Positions 1 to 7,769 of a stretch of DNA of 18,305 nt are shown piece after piece; the stretch's first letter is position 1, and each line of letters begins with the position of its first letter. The translations under genes and the position numbers were made by a program. Origin of the DNA: an uncultured Johnsonella sp. (GTDB taxonomy: Bacteria; Bacillota; Clostridia; Lachnospirales; Lachnospiraceae); contig CAAFUL010000003.1 of assembly GCA_900766185.1 (NCBI GenBank), positions 1 to 18,305 of the forward strand, in the 5' to 3' direction. Below the pieces are notes generated by a model. That model was not told where the DNA came from. It was given only the letters and a program-made list of their open reading frames with translations, and did not search any database.

Positions 1-186
1 CGTATAATTCAATCTTTTTAGCGGTTAACCCTTTTGATAAAGCAAGGTACAAATTCCACAGACGAGGACTGTTCGAGTGCAGCTCGCCACGAAGTAGGCG
101 AGCACACGAGTTCCGCAGTCTGTGTGAATTTGTCGAAGCTTTGAAAAAGGGTTGCGGGTATGATTGAATTATACGGAGTTTTTTAT
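1..186 (-). repeat. Long-hairpin intergenic repeat, left copy (cut by the window edge)
   Basis: This is the reverse complement of the segment at 17622-17818, with near identity over its whole visible length. Read in the direction of rsmG transcription, it starts with a 25-nt arm at 186-162. The matching distal arm begins at window base 14 and runs out of the window, so about 11 bases are missing. Inside are nested inverted repeats: AACCCTTT with AAAGGGTT, a 15-bp stem with one bulge ending in CAGAC/GTCTG, and a GC-rich hairpin GCTCGCC/GGCGAGC (82-88 and 97-103). It begins about 30 bases after the rsmG stop, so it may act as the 3' end or terminator of the leftward operon. It is more GC-rich than its surroundings. 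It could be a MITE-like or REP-like element; no coding potential was seen. Confidence 0.9.
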
Positions 187-193
187 AAATATT

Positions 194-208
194 AATTGTT
201 TATGTTAC
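194..208 (-). repeat. 15-nt operon-end flank motif, left copy
   Basis: On the minus strand this reads GTAACATAAACAATT, 8 nt after the rsmG stop codon and just before the hairpin repeat. The identical 15-mer lies on the plus strand at 17583-17597, 3 nt after the gyrA stop. It therefore seems to belong to the same duplicated 3' module, although the spacer to the hairpin differs (7 versus 24 nt). Confidence 0.75.
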
Positions 209-216
209 TAACTTTC

Positions 217-951
217 CTACAGCGGCTTTTGTTTCGCCATTCCTGCCTTTCTTGGATATTTAGTCGGAGTTTTATTTATTTTTTCTATGCAAACCAATGT
301 TCTGCTCCCCATTTCCCAGGGCAGCTCATAGTCCTTTATCTTACCTAACTTAGCTCCTAATATCTTTATCGCCTGCTTTGAATTCTCTACTTCTTCACTT
401 ACATTTCCCGATTTATAAGAAATAAAGTTTCCTGAAAGTTTAACAAACGGTATACAGTATTCTGATAATATTGAAAGATTGGCTACCGCCCTTGATACTG
501 CAAGGTCATAGCCTTCCCTATTATTTTTATCTAAGGCAAAATCCTCAGCTCTTGAATGAAAAGCTGATAAATTTTCTAAATTAAGTTTTGATTTGATATC
601 TTCTATGAATTTTATTCTTTTATTTAAGCTGTCTATAAGCACAAATTCCACATTAGGAAAGGCAATAGCCAGAGGAACCCCCGGGAAACCTGCTCCGCTA
701 CCGACATCAATAACCTTAAAATCTTTACCTTTTTTATCCAAATCTTTTACGGCAAATACGAGTGCCAGGCTGTCTATAAAATGCTTATATATAGTTTCTT
801 TCATTTCTGTTATTGCGGTTAAATTCATATATTGATTGACTCTTACAAGCTCCTCATAGAAATCATAAAACTTTTTTATCTTACCATTATCTATCTCAAT
901 ATTTAAGAATTTCAAGCCCTCGTTCATATCGTAAGCAAATTTATCAAACAA
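217..951 (-). CDS. rsmG: 16S rRNA (guanine527-N7)-methyltransferase RsmG
   Basis: RsmG (GidB) uses S-adenosylmethionine to methylate N7 of G527 in 16S rRNA. In other bacteria, loss of this modification gives low-level streptomycin resistance. The 244-aa protein has the usual length. The SAM-binding motif I DVGSGAGFPG is at residues 82-91, AVSRAVA follows at 151-157, and the family C-terminus KTPTKYPRKAGMAKQKPL is complete. I take a TTG start at 951 because AAAGGAG lies at a good distance (961-967). The next ATG, eight codons inside, has no comparable ribosome-binding site and would trim the conserved N-terminus. The gene starts 2 nt after the mnmG stop, with its ribosome-binding site inside mnmG, so the two are probably translationally coupled. 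It is the last gene of the leftward operon, and the hairpin repeat follows it. Confidence 0.96.
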   Translation of the reverse strand: MFDKFAYDMNEGLKFLNIEIDNGKIKKFYDFYEELVRVNQYMNLTAITEMKETIYKHFIDSLALVFAVKDLDKKGKDFKVIDVGSGAGFPGVPLAIAFPNVEFVLIDSLNKRIKFIEDIKSKLNLENLSAFHSRAEDFALDKNNREGYDLAVSRAVANLSILSEYCIPFVKLSGNFISYKSGNVSEEVENSKQAIKILGAKLGKIKDYELPWEMGSRTLVCIEKINKTPTKYPRKAGMAKQKPL

Positions 952-953
952 AG

Positions 954-2837
954 CTATTTTCTCCTTTCAAGATGTACCATAAGCATAGTGATATCCGCAG
1001 GGGATACACCCGAAATCCTTGATGCCTGACCTATAGATATCGGTCTTACTTCTTTGAGTTTTTGTGCCGCCTCTATTCTTAGGCTGTTTACCTCATCATA
1101 ATCAATATCCTTAGGGATTTTTTTATTTTCCAGTTTTTTAAATAATTTTACCTGTTGAGTCTGTCTTTTTATATATCCCATATATTTTATATTAATATTT
1201 ATTTGTTCTGCCGTATCTATATCAACTTCCGGTCTATCTGGATCTATTTCGGCAAGTTTTATATAATCAAGCTCCGGTCTTCTTATAAGCTCTGCTATGG
1301 TAACACCATTGTTAAGTATGGTTGAGTCATTGGCTTTTAACAAATTTTGCACTTCTTCTTTAGCACCTATATGGGTATTCTCAAGTCTTTGCACTTCTTT
1401 TTCTATAAGCTCTATCTTTTTAAGTACTTTTTGATAGGCTTCTTCCTGTACCAAACCTATATTGTAGCCTATTTCACTAAGCCTTATATCGGCATTATCC
1501 TGTCTCTGAAGCAGTCTGTACTCCGATCTTGAAGTCATCATTCTATAAGGCTCTTTGCTTTCTTTGGTAACCAGATCATCTATAAGTACTCCGATGTAGG
1601 CTAAGGATCTGTCAATTATTACCGCCTCTTTTTCCTTTATCTTCATAGCCGCATTGACCCCTGCCATAAATCCTTGTACTGCCGCCTCTTCGTAACCTGA
1701 ACTTCCGTTAAATTGACCTCCTGCAAAAAGTCCCGATATTTCTTTGAATTCCAAACTTGGCATAAGCTGTCTTGCATCTATACAATCATACTCTATTGCA
1801 TAAGCATTTCTTACAATATCGGCATTTTCCAAGCCTTTAATAGTTCTTATCATCTTATATTGCACATCTTCGGGTAGGGAAGAGGACAGACCTGCAAGGT
1901 AAAGTTCATTGGTATACAAACCTTCCGGCTCTACGAATATCTGATGTCTTAACTTATCGGGGAATTTTACTACCTTGTCTTCTATGGACGGACAGTACCT
2001 TGGACCGGTACCTTCTATAAATCCCGAGTATAGTGGTGAACGCTCAATATTTGCTTTTATAATTTCATGTGTATCTTCGTTAGTGTAGGTCAAATAACAG
2101 TCAATCTGCTCCTTTTGTATAGAATCTCTATCCGTAGAGAATGAAAAGGGTACTATAGGATCATCTCCTTTTTGTGCTTCCATTTTTGAAAAATCCACAC
2201 TTCTTTTATCAATCCTTGCAGGAGTTCCGGTCTTAAATCTATAAAATTTTATACCTGCCTCTTTTAGTGAATCAGTCAAATAAGTAGCACATTTAAGCCC
2301 ATTAGGTCCGGTAAACTCACTGACCTCTCCGTAGATACATCTTGAACGAAGATAAGTACCGGTTGCAAGTATTGTAGCCTTTGCATAGTATATAGCACCC
2401 GAAACTGTTCTTACTCCCTTACATATCTTTTTTCCATCATCTTCTTCAACTATAATTTCACTTACTTCTATTTGTTTTATCTTTAAGTTATCTGTATTTT
2501 CAAGAACCTTTCTCATCTCATAAGAATAGTCTTTCTTATCTGCCTGTACTCTAAGTGAATGTACAGCAGGACCTTTTGAGGTATTTAACATTCTTGACTG
2601 TATAAAGGTCTTGTCTATATTTTTTGCCATTTCTCCACCAAGAGCATCAAGCTCTCTTACAAGATGCCCCTTAGATGTTCCTCCTATGTTGGGGTTGCAG
2701 GGCATCAGGGCTATAGACTCTATACTTAAGGTAAATACTACCGTCTTTAGTCCCAGTCTTGCACAGGCAAGTGCAGCTTCACAACCGGCATGACCTGCAC
2801 CTACCACTGCCACATCAATATTTTCAATTAAATTCAT
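954..2837 (-). CDS. mnmG: tRNA uridine-5-carboxymethylaminomethyl modification enzyme MnmG (GidA)
   Basis: MnmG is the FAD- and NADH-dependent partner of MnmE. Together they install the (carboxymethyl)aminomethyl group on C5 of the wobble uridine of certain tRNAs. The 627-aa length matches the family. The N-terminal Rossmann FAD motif is GAGHAGCEAALACARLG from residue 13, followed by the conserved MPCNPNIGG segment and the C-terminal helical domain ending ISGVSPADITMLMVHLERRK. The ATG start has only a weak AAGGTG site about 7 nt upstream. The gene begins 30 bp after mnmE on the same strand and almost abuts rsmG, giving an mnmE-mnmG-rsmG transcription unit. No frameshift or missing motif was seen. 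Confidence 0.97.
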   Translation of the reverse strand: MNLIENIDVAVVGAGHAGCEAALACARLGLKTVVFTLSIESIALMPCNPNIGGTSKGHLVRELDALGGEMAKNIDKTFIQSRMLNTSKGPAVHSLRVQADKKDYSYEMRKVLENTDNLKIKQIEVSEIIVEEDDGKKICKGVRTVSGAIYYAKATILATGTYLRSRCIYGEVSEFTGPNGLKCATYLTDSLKEAGIKFYRFKTGTPARIDKRSVDFSKMEAQKGDDPIVPFSFSTDRDSIQKEQIDCYLTYTNEDTHEIIKANIERSPLYSGFIEGTGPRYCPSIEDKVVKFPDKLRHQIFVEPEGLYTNELYLAGLSSSLPEDVQYKMIRTIKGLENADIVRNAYAIEYDCIDARQLMPSLEFKEISGLFAGGQFNGSSGYEEAAVQGFMAGVNAAMKIKEKEAVIIDRSLAYIGVLIDDLVTKESKEPYRMMTSRSEYRLLQRQDNADIRLSEIGYNIGLVQEEAYQKVLKKIELIEKEVQRLENTHIGAKEEVQNLLKANDSTILNNGVTIAELIRRPELDYIKLAEIDPDRPEVDIDTAEQININIKYMGYIKRQTQQVKLFKKLENKKIPKDIDYDEVNSLRIEAAQKLKEVRPISIGQASRISGVSPADITMLMVHLERRK

Positions 2838-2867
2838 CTTTTATCACCTTATTATTTTATAAAACTC

Positions 2868-4238
2868 TTACTTTCCCATACAAAACTTTGCAAAAATAGT
2901 ATTAATAATATCCTCATCCAAACTTTCACCTATGATTTCTCCAAGGTATTCATAGGCATTAACCAAGTCTATGGACAAAAAGTCTTCAGCCATACCCATA
3001 TCAATACTTTGCAGTACCAGATCAATTGATTCTATTGTTTCTTCTATTGACTGCTTATGCCTTATATTTGTAATATATATTTGATCATTATAACCTATCT
3101 CTTTATTGTAGAATTTACCTCTTATAAACTCTTCAAGTTCATCCAAGCCCTTAGCGCTTTTTGCTGAAAATTCCAAAATAGGATGAGTTGTGTATTTTTT
3201 AAGTTCCAACTTATCTATAATTACCGACTTATCTGATTTATTTAATAAAATTATTGCTTTTTTATCTTCTATAATTCTAAGTATTTCCTTATCTTCATCA
3301 GAGAGTTCCTTGGATGAATCAAGTACACATATAACCAGCTCGGCACTTTCTATAAGTTCCTTTGATTTTTTAATGCCTATACTTTCTACCAAATCATCAC
3401 TTTCCCTTATTCCGGCAGTATCGGTAAGATTTATATTAATACCCGATAATTTTATCTGTTCACTTATACTGTCCCTAGTTGTACCTGCAACATCCGTAAC
3501 TATAGCTTTTTCCTGTCTGCTTAAAAGATTAAGTATGGAAGACTTTCCTACATTAGGCTTTCCTACTATAACGGTCTCTATACCTTCTTTTATTATCCTT
3601 CCTCTTTCATAAGTGGAAAGAAGGCTTTTAAGCTCCGATTTTATACCTGAAACTTTTTGTCTAAGTTCTCCTCTGTATTCGTCCAGATCATAATGCTCGG
3701 GATCATCAAGGGCTGCTTCTATAAATGCTACTTCATCGAGTATTTTTAATCTTATTCCTGATATAAGTTCACTTAATCCTCCTCTTAAGTGCATAAGACT
3801 TGATTTTAATGCATATTGGTTTTTGGCTTCTATTATATCAATAACCGACTCTGCCCTTGATAAGTCCATTTTTCCGTTAAGGAAGGCTCTTTTGGTAAAT
3901 TCTCCAGGTTCGGCAAGTACCGCTCCTGACTTTATTACCTCTTCCAGTATTCTTTGCGTAATCAGTATGCCGCCATGACAATTAATTTCAACTGTGTCTT
4001 CTCCGGTATAAGTACTTGGTCCTTTCATCAGTATAACCAGTACCTCATCTATAAATTCTTCTTCAACAACTATATTTCCGTAGTTTACAGTATGTGAATT
4101 TAATTCTCTTAATTTCTTTTTGCCTTTATATATTTTATCAACTATATCTATAGCCATATCTCCGCAAACCCTTATTATTCCTATAGCACTTTCGCTTAAA
4201 GGGGTTGCAATAGCTGCAATCGTATCGTTTTTTAGCAT
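2868..4238 (-). CDS. mnmE: tRNA modification GTPase MnmE (TrmE)
   Basis: MnmE is a GTPase that binds a formyl-tetrahydrofolate-type cofactor and works with MnmG on wobble-uridine modification. With the start chosen here the protein is 456 aa. It begins MLKNDTIAAIATPLSE, the usual family N-terminus. The conserved PGEFTKRAFLNGKMDL segment lies near residue 111. The G domain shows GKPNVGKS (226-233), DVAGTTRD (249-256), DTAG (273-276) and NKSD (333-336). The C-terminus FCMGK carries the conserved cysteine. The frame stays open 10 codons further upstream to a TTG at 4268, but AGGAG at 4244-4248 sits 5 nt before the ATG at 4238, so I prefer the ATG. The gene follows the jag terminator and so probably has its own promoter. 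Confidence 0.96.
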   Translation of the reverse strand: MLKNDTIAAIATPLSESAIGIIRVCGDMAIDIVDKIYKGKKKLRELNSHTVNYGNIVVEEEFIDEVLVILMKGPSTYTGEDTVEINCHGGILITQRILEEVIKSGAVLAEPGEFTKRAFLNGKMDLSRAESVIDIIEAKNQYALKSSLMHLRGGLSELISGIRLKILDEVAFIEAALDDPEHYDLDEYRGELRQKVSGIKSELKSLLSTYERGRIIKEGIETVIVGKPNVGKSSILNLLSRQEKAIVTDVAGTTRDSISEQIKLSGININLTDTAGIRESDDLVESIGIKKSKELIESAELVICVLDSSKELSDEDKEILRIIEDKKAIILLNKSDKSVIIDKLELKKYTTHPILEFSAKSAKGLDELEEFIRGKFYNKEIGYNDQIYITNIRHKQSIEETIESIDLVLQSIDMGMAEDFLSIDLVNAYEYLGEIIGESLDEDIINTIFAKFCMGK

Positions 4239-4270
4239 ATTTGCTCCTAATTTAGTGAACTGACTCAATA

Positions 4271-4295
4271 ATATCTAAACTACCTGAACTGTAAC
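4271..4295 (+). repeat. 25-nt dispersed repeat, copy A (mnmE leader)
   Basis: The core is CTACCTGAACTGTAACT (4280-4296). Over 25 nt it differs at only three positions from the minus strand of 8603-8627 in oriC, and at five from the minus strand of 8791-8815. Its core differs by one base from 8771-8787. It lies in the probable untranslated leader of mnmE. Function unknown. Confidence 0.6.
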
Positions 4296-4311
4296 TATAT
4301 TTTAAGCTTAT

Positions 4312-4341
4312 AAAATACTTAAAATATTATTTTAATATCAA
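4312..4341 (-). promoter_or_regulatory. Candidate promoter for mnmE-mnmG-rsmG
   Basis: On the minus strand TTGATA (4336-4341) is followed after 18 nt by TATTTT (4312-4317), about 75 nt before the mnmE start. The -10 match is only four of six in very AT-rich DNA. The better argument is the terminator just upstream, which requires some promoter in this gap. Confidence 0.3.
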
Positions 4342-4379
4342 CTGAGTGCTACTTTATTGTAATAAATAATTTATATTTA

Positions 4380-4425
4380 AACAAAAAGAGAGCTGTATAT
4401 TATTATCAATACAAAAGCCCTCTTT
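4380..4425 (-). terminator. Rho-independent terminator after jag
   Basis: On the minus strand AAAGAGGGCT (4425-4416) pairs with AGCTCTCTTT (4394-4385) over 10 bp with one G-U pair. An inner TGTAT/ATACA stem extends the hairpin, and a T-rich tail (TTTTTGTTTAA) follows. It starts 14 nt after the jag stop and should end the rpmH-rnpA-yidD-yidC-jag transcript. Confidence 0.75.
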
Positions 4426-4439
4426 CACAAAGCCAAATT

Positions 4440-5351
4440 CTATTTATTTAAGTTGTTATTATACTTTCTGTAATTATTTCTCTTATTATATCTTGGAATC
4501 ACAGTTATATATCTAAAAGGCTCATCTCCATCACTTCTTGTACTTACAAAATTATCAGATTGTAATACACTGTGTATGATGCGTCTTTCATAAGGATTCA
4601 TAGGCTCCAAAGAAATAGGCTTTTTAAACTTCTTAACCTTAGAAGCCACATTTTTTGCCAATACTTCAAGGTTTTCTTTTCTTCTTTCCCTATAATTTTC
4701 AGTATCCATCTTTATTCTGATATAGGATTCGGTATTTTTATTTACTACCAAACTTACTATATACTGTATAGCATCTAAAGTTTGACCCCTCTTTCCTATA
4801 ATAAGCCCTATGTCCTCATCACTGCTGAAAAATACGGAGATTTCATTTTCCTTGTAATTAAACTCTGTATCCATATTTACATTTATTTCCATCTTTTCAA
4901 ATAATTTGAATATGAAGTCTCTCATATCTTCTATGATGGCTTCAGCCTCAGCTTCCGAATAAACTTTTCTTTGTTTACGAGGAGCCTTTACACCATCAGC
5001 TTCCTGAACAAAACTTTCATTACTTATTTTTTCTGTAGATTTAACCTTTTCTGTGTCAAAAGATTTTGTTTGAAACTTATGCTTGTTTTCCTTATTGGAT
5101 TTTTCTTTGTTTTCCGATCCTATTTGACTGTATTTTGTATCAATTTTCTTCTCATCTTCATATAACGAAAAATCCTTCTCCTGTTTCTTAGAAACATATA
5201 TAACACAAGGTCTGCTTCCTATTCCCAAAAAACCTTTGCTTCCCTTATCTACTACTTCTATATCAAGATTATCACTACCGGTAGCCAACTCTATAAGTGC
5301 CTTTGTTACAGCCTCATCGTAATCTCTGGCAGTTACTTTTATCTTTTCCAT
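4440..5351 (-). CDS. jag: RNA-binding protein Jag / KhpB (Jag-N, KH and R3H domains)
   Basis: Jag (KhpB, SpoIIIJ-associated) is a cytoplasmic RNA-binding protein encoded next to yidC across Firmicutes. In streptococci it works with KhpA in cell elongation and division. The 303-aa protein has the three expected parts: the Jag-N domain (about 1-52, with KGSKGFLGIGSRPCVIYV), a charged Lys/Glu/Ser-rich and probably disordered linker (about 55-128), then a KH domain with the GxxG loop IIGKRGQT (184-191) and an R3H domain around NPYERRIIHSVLQ (252-264). The tail is Asn/Arg/Tyr-rich. The ATG start is preceded by GGGGGGAGG at about 7 nt. The gene lies 95 bp after yidC and ends at a terminator. Confidence 0.95.
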   Translation of the reverse strand: MEKIKVTARDYDEAVTKALIELATGSDNLDIEVVDKGSKGFLGIGSRPCVIYVSKKQEKDFSLYEDEKKIDTKYSQIGSENKEKSNKENKHKFQTKSFDTEKVKSTEKISNESFVQEADGVKAPRKQRKVYSEAEAEAIIEDMRDFIFKLFEKMEINVNMDTEFNYKENEISVFFSSDEDIGLIIGKRGQTLDAIQYIVSLVVNKNTESYIRIKMDTENYRERRKENLEVLAKNVASKVKKFKKPISLEPMNPYERRIIHSVLQSDNFVSTRSDGDEPFRYITVIPRYNKRNNYRKYNNNLNK

Positions 5352-5446
5352 AGAATAACCTCCCCCCTAAGAAAATTTGTAACAGATGATTATATTTATC
5401 TCTCACATTCCTCAAAGCCATTAAAACTGCTTTTACTAATTCTTAA

Positions 5447-6730
5447 CTATTCTTCTGATGATTTCTTATTCTTTTTATTTGCCATTTTTTCATTATATTT
5501 GGCTACCATATTGGCTTTAGCTGCCATAGATCCGGGCTTTGCATCTTTGTTATAATATTCTGTTGAGTCTTTTATCTGCTTTGCATTTAAGTTTCTTTTT
5601 TCTTCAAGTCTCTTAGCTTCAAGCTCTGTATCCTCTTTATCATTTATATGCTTAGCCTGCTCAAGTACTTTCTTATCTATAGATTTGGGTGCTAAACCTT
5701 TTTTAGCTCTTTTTGCATTAGCCTTTTCAAGGTTTTTTTCAATCAATTTCTCTATATCGATCTTACTTAAATAAGAATTTATTGCCAATTGCTGTACTAT
5801 ACGGGCAGCTGCCGAAGTTATCCAATATATACCTATAGCTGCCGGGAATATAAAGCAAAAATAAACCGACATCAAAGGCATAACATTATTCATAGTCTTC
5901 ATCTGATTTGCCATATTATTAGGGTCATCATCACCTGAAGCGGGATTTGTATTATTACTCATTAATCTGGTAGAGTACCACTGTGTAAGACCTGCAAGTA
6001 TAGGAATTATCCAAGCAATACTGGGAGTAAAGCCCTGCCAGGGATTTGTGGACAAGTCTATACCGAAAAAGCTGTTCATACTTACAATGTGAGGTAAGTT
6101 TTCATTTACAGCTGCGGTAATATCACCTGCGTTAAATACACTTGTAAACTTAGTCCAATCATCCGGATTAAACTTATACAAAAGATCTATAAGTTTACCG
6201 GCAACGGTGTAGTCTATTTTTGTAACAGGCAATCTGTACTTTGTTGCAAAGTCTGTAATTTTTTCTATATAGCCTGTTTGAGCCATGACAGGAGTAGCTA
6301 TATTTTGAAAAACTGTCCTTACACTGTCTACATATGCAGGTATTTTATATATAACCTGATATAATGCAAAAAGTATAGGCATCTGGATCAAAAGAGGCAG
6401 ACAACCGCCTGTCATACTTGTACCGTACTTTTCATAAACCGCAGAAGTTTCAGCTCTCATTCTCATGGCTGATTCATTATCTGTCTTACCTTTATATTTA
6501 TTTTGTATAGCCTTTATCTCAGGCTGCATAACTGCCATTATTTTAGAACTTTCCTGCTGTTTTATGGTCATTGGCAGCATTATTATATTTATAATAATCG
6601 TAAATATAATTATAGCAAAACCTATATTCTGTATTCCCAATTTGAATATAAAGTTCAAAATTACACCGAGTATATCAGCTACCCAGCCTATTATAGGTGT
6701 ATTTATCTTAGTTAAAAACAAAAGTTCCAA
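5447..6730 (-). CDS. yidC: Membrane protein insertase YidC (Oxa1 family)
   Basis: YidC inserts proteins into the cytoplasmic membrane, alone or with SecYEG. The 427-aa protein has the Gram-positive layout. An N-terminal hydrophobic segment (about 10-32) is followed by IGFAIIIFTIIINIIMLPMT, then the charged cytoplasmic hairpin (KQQESSKIMAVMQPEIKAIQNKYKG), the conserved GGCLPLLIQMPILFALYQVI segment and the last membrane helices ending GIYWITSAAARIVQQLAIN. A long Lys-rich tail follows, typical of species where the tail contacts ribosomes. No lipobox cysteine is visible near the N-terminus. I assign a TTG start at 6730 because AGGAGG lies 7 nt upstream (6738-6743). It is the fourth gene of the rpmH operon. 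Confidence 0.95.
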   Translation of the reverse strand: MELLFLTKINTPIIGWVADILGVILNFIFKLGIQNIGFAIIIFTIIINIIMLPMTIKQQESSKIMAVMQPEIKAIQNKYKGKTDNESAMRMRAETSAVYEKYGTSMTGGCLPLLIQMPILFALYQVIYKIPAYVDSVRTVFQNIATPVMAQTGYIEKITDFATKYRLPVTKIDYTVAGKLIDLLYKFNPDDWTKFTSVFNAGDITAAVNENLPHIVSMNSFFGIDLSTNPWQGFTPSIAWIIPILAGLTQWYSTRLMSNNTNPASGDDDPNNMANQMKTMNNVMPLMSVYFCFIFPAAIGIYWITSAAARIVQQLAINSYLSKIDIEKLIEKNLEKANAKRAKKGLAPKSIDKKVLEQAKHINDKEDTELEAKRLEEKRNLNAKQIKDSTEYYNKDAKPGSMAAKANMVAKYNEKMANKKNKKSSEE

Positions 6731-6755
6731 GGATGTTCCTCCTAAAAATTAATTT

Positions 6756-6977
6756 TTAAGGTACGGGGTCATAACCGCCTTTTGAAAAGGGGTTACATCT
6801 AAGAATTCTCCACACGGAAAGTAAGATACCTTTTATAATACCATACTTACTTATAGCCTGTATAGCATACTCTGAACAAGTTGGAGTATATATACAATGC
6901 GTTCTCCACTTAAGCGGAGATAAATATTTTTGATAAAACCTTATTAAAGATATTATTCCTTTTTTCAACATAATCAT
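6756..6977 (-). CDS. yidD: Membrane protein insertion efficiency factor YidD
   Basis: YidD is a small membrane-associated protein thought to help YidC-dependent insertion. The 73-aa product has the diagnostic cysteine-bearing motif CIYTPTCSEYA and the C-terminal motif RCNPFSKGGYDPVP. An amphipathic N-terminus (KKGIISLIRFYQKYLSPLK) precedes them. The ATG overlaps the rnpA stop by 4 bp (ATGA), indicating translational coupling. A second ATG two codons inside is also possible. Confidence 0.95.
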   Translation of the reverse strand: MIMLKKGIISLIRFYQKYLSPLKWRTHCIYTPTCSEYAIQAISKYGIIKGILLSVWRILRCNPFSKGGYDPVP

Positions 6978-7306
6978 ATCTTATCTTTATGTAGTTTGCT
7001 TAATTTTATATAAGAGTTTTCAAGTTCTTTATAACCACAATTTGCAGCAGCAACCCTTATTACCACTACTATATCATATCCTTCAAAAGATAGGGAGTTT
7101 AATCTGAAAATTTCTCTTATTAATCTTGTAAGTCTATGCCTTACAACGCTATTTCCCACTTTTTTTGACACTGATATACCTATTCTGTTTTTATCCAAGG
7201 AGTTCTTACATTTATACATTACAAGATTTCTATTTGCAAAAGAATCAGCCTTATTATAAACAAATGCAAATTCTTTACTTGATTTTAATGAGGGGAATCT
7301 TTTCAT
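6974..7306 (-). CDS. rnpA: Ribonuclease P protein component
   Basis: RnpA binds the catalytic RNase P RNA and assists 5' maturation of tRNA precursors. The 110-aa protein has the usual length, starting MKRFPSLKSSKEFAFVYN. The conserved basic RNA-binding helix is KKVGNSVVRHRLTRLIRE; the usual RNR box is represented by RHR. The ATG is preceded by GGAGGAAGTAC, a strong ribosome-binding site. The gene lies 73 bp after rpmH, with a hairpin between, and overlaps yidD by 4 bp. Confidence 0.95.
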   Translation of the reverse strand: MKRFPSLKSSKEFAFVYNKADSFANRNLVMYKCKNSLDKNRIGISVSKKVGNSVVRHRLTRLIREIFRLNSLSFEGYDIVVVIRVAAANCGYKELENSYIKLSKLHKDKI

Positions 7307-7333
7307 GTACTTCCTCCTTCTATAACTAAATTA

Positions 7334-7355
7334 GGGACAGTCATAAGACTATCCC
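7334..7355 (-). other. Hairpin between rpmH and rnpA
   Basis: On the minus strand GGGATAGTC and GACTGTCCC pair over 9 bp (one U-G pair) around a TTAT loop. No U-tract follows (the next bases are TAATTTAG), so it is not a canonical terminator. A role in RNA processing or in reducing rnpA expression relative to rpmH is inference. Confidence 0.55.
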
Positions 7356-7379
7356 TCGTAATCTTCGACAGATTATAAT

Positions 7380-7514
7380 TTAAGCTGATAACTTAACTCT
7401 TCCCTTAGCTCTTCTTGCAGCTAAAACTTTTCTTCCACCCGCTGAGCTCATTCTGGATCTGAAACCATGTACCTTAGCTCTCTGTCTTGTCTTAGGTTGA
7501 AATGTCATCTTCAT
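7380..7514 (-). CDS. rpmH: 50S ribosomal protein L34
   Basis: L34 is a small basic protein of the large ribosomal subunit. Reading the minus strand gives a complete 44-aa protein, MKMTFQPKTRQRAKVHGF to the end KGRVKLSA, which covers the whole L34 family. The ATG at 7514 has a strong AAGGGGGTG site 6 nt upstream. It is the first gene of the operon with rnpA, yidD, yidC and jag, a nearly universal arrangement near bacterial origins. The 5' untranslated region is long, about 135 nt from the predicted promoter. Confidence 0.97.
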   Translation of the reverse strand: MKMTFQPKTRQRAKVHGFRSRMSSAGGRKVLAARRAKGRVKLSA

Positions 7515-7655
7515 TGATAGCACCCCCTTTTAGTATTCAAATTTGTTGTGAACTGCTCATCATAAAAAGCCAATGAGCTTGTGATAACTTTCTTAAAGCT
7601 TTAATGTTGTTGATCATTTTACTTAAAAAGCCACATTCAGAAAACATTCTCTGCC

Positions 7656-7684
7656 ATTATATAGAAATAACTCTCTTAAGTCAA
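7656..7684 (-). promoter_or_regulatory. Sigma-A promoter of the rpmH operon
   Basis: On the minus strand TTGACT (7679-7684) and a perfect TATAAT (7656-7661) are 17 nt apart, close to full consensus. The implied leader of about 135 nt contains a 12-bp palindrome TTAAAGCTTTAA (7593-7604), a 6-bp stem GCTCAT/ATGAGC (7555-7560 with 7573-7578), and two copies of TGGCTTTTTA. L34 leader control is possible but unproven. Confidence 0.85.
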
Positions 7685-7706
7685 GAAAATAAGTGCTTTG
7701 AGACTA

Positions 7707-7745
7707 ATATATTTTATCTAAGTACAAAATGTGTATAAAATATAT
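7707..7745. repeat. AT-only inverted repeat overlapping a perfect DnaA box
   Basis: ATATATTTTAT (7707-7717) and ATAAAATATAT (7735-7745) form a perfect 11-bp inverted repeat around a 17-nt loop. The right arm overlaps TGTGTATAA (7730-7738), which on the minus strand is the perfect DnaA box TTATACACA. It lies between the ECF gene end and the rpmH promoter. It may be an outlying DnaA site, or a weak 3' end for the ECF transcript. Confidence 0.6.
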
Positions 7746-7769
7746 CATTTTTTTGTTATCACTTTAAGA

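Noticed and set aside
130..138. TGTCGAA, a Spo0A-box-like 7-mer, in both long repeats (and again at 7363-7369 on the minus strand)
   Set aside because: In the repeats it is part of the conserved palindrome, so both occurrences are one event. A 7-mer is too short, and its places (operon 3' ends) do not fit a promoter regulator.
3190..3612. Long plus-strand open frames opposite mnmE and similar frames opposite dnaA, gyrB and gyrA
   Set aside because: They lie wholly inside well-supported conserved genes in another frame, show low-complexity Ser/Leu-rich products, and lack ribosome-binding sites. They are complement shadows.
4239..4268. Longer MnmE beginning at the TTG at 4268
   Set aside because: The extra ten residues do not match the family N-terminus, and a strong AGGAG site precedes the ATG at 4238.
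7334..7355. rpmH-rnpA hairpin as a rho-independent terminator
   Set aside because: There is no U-tract after the stem, and rnpA, yidD, yidC and jag are tightly arranged downstream without another clear promoter, so full termination is unlikely.
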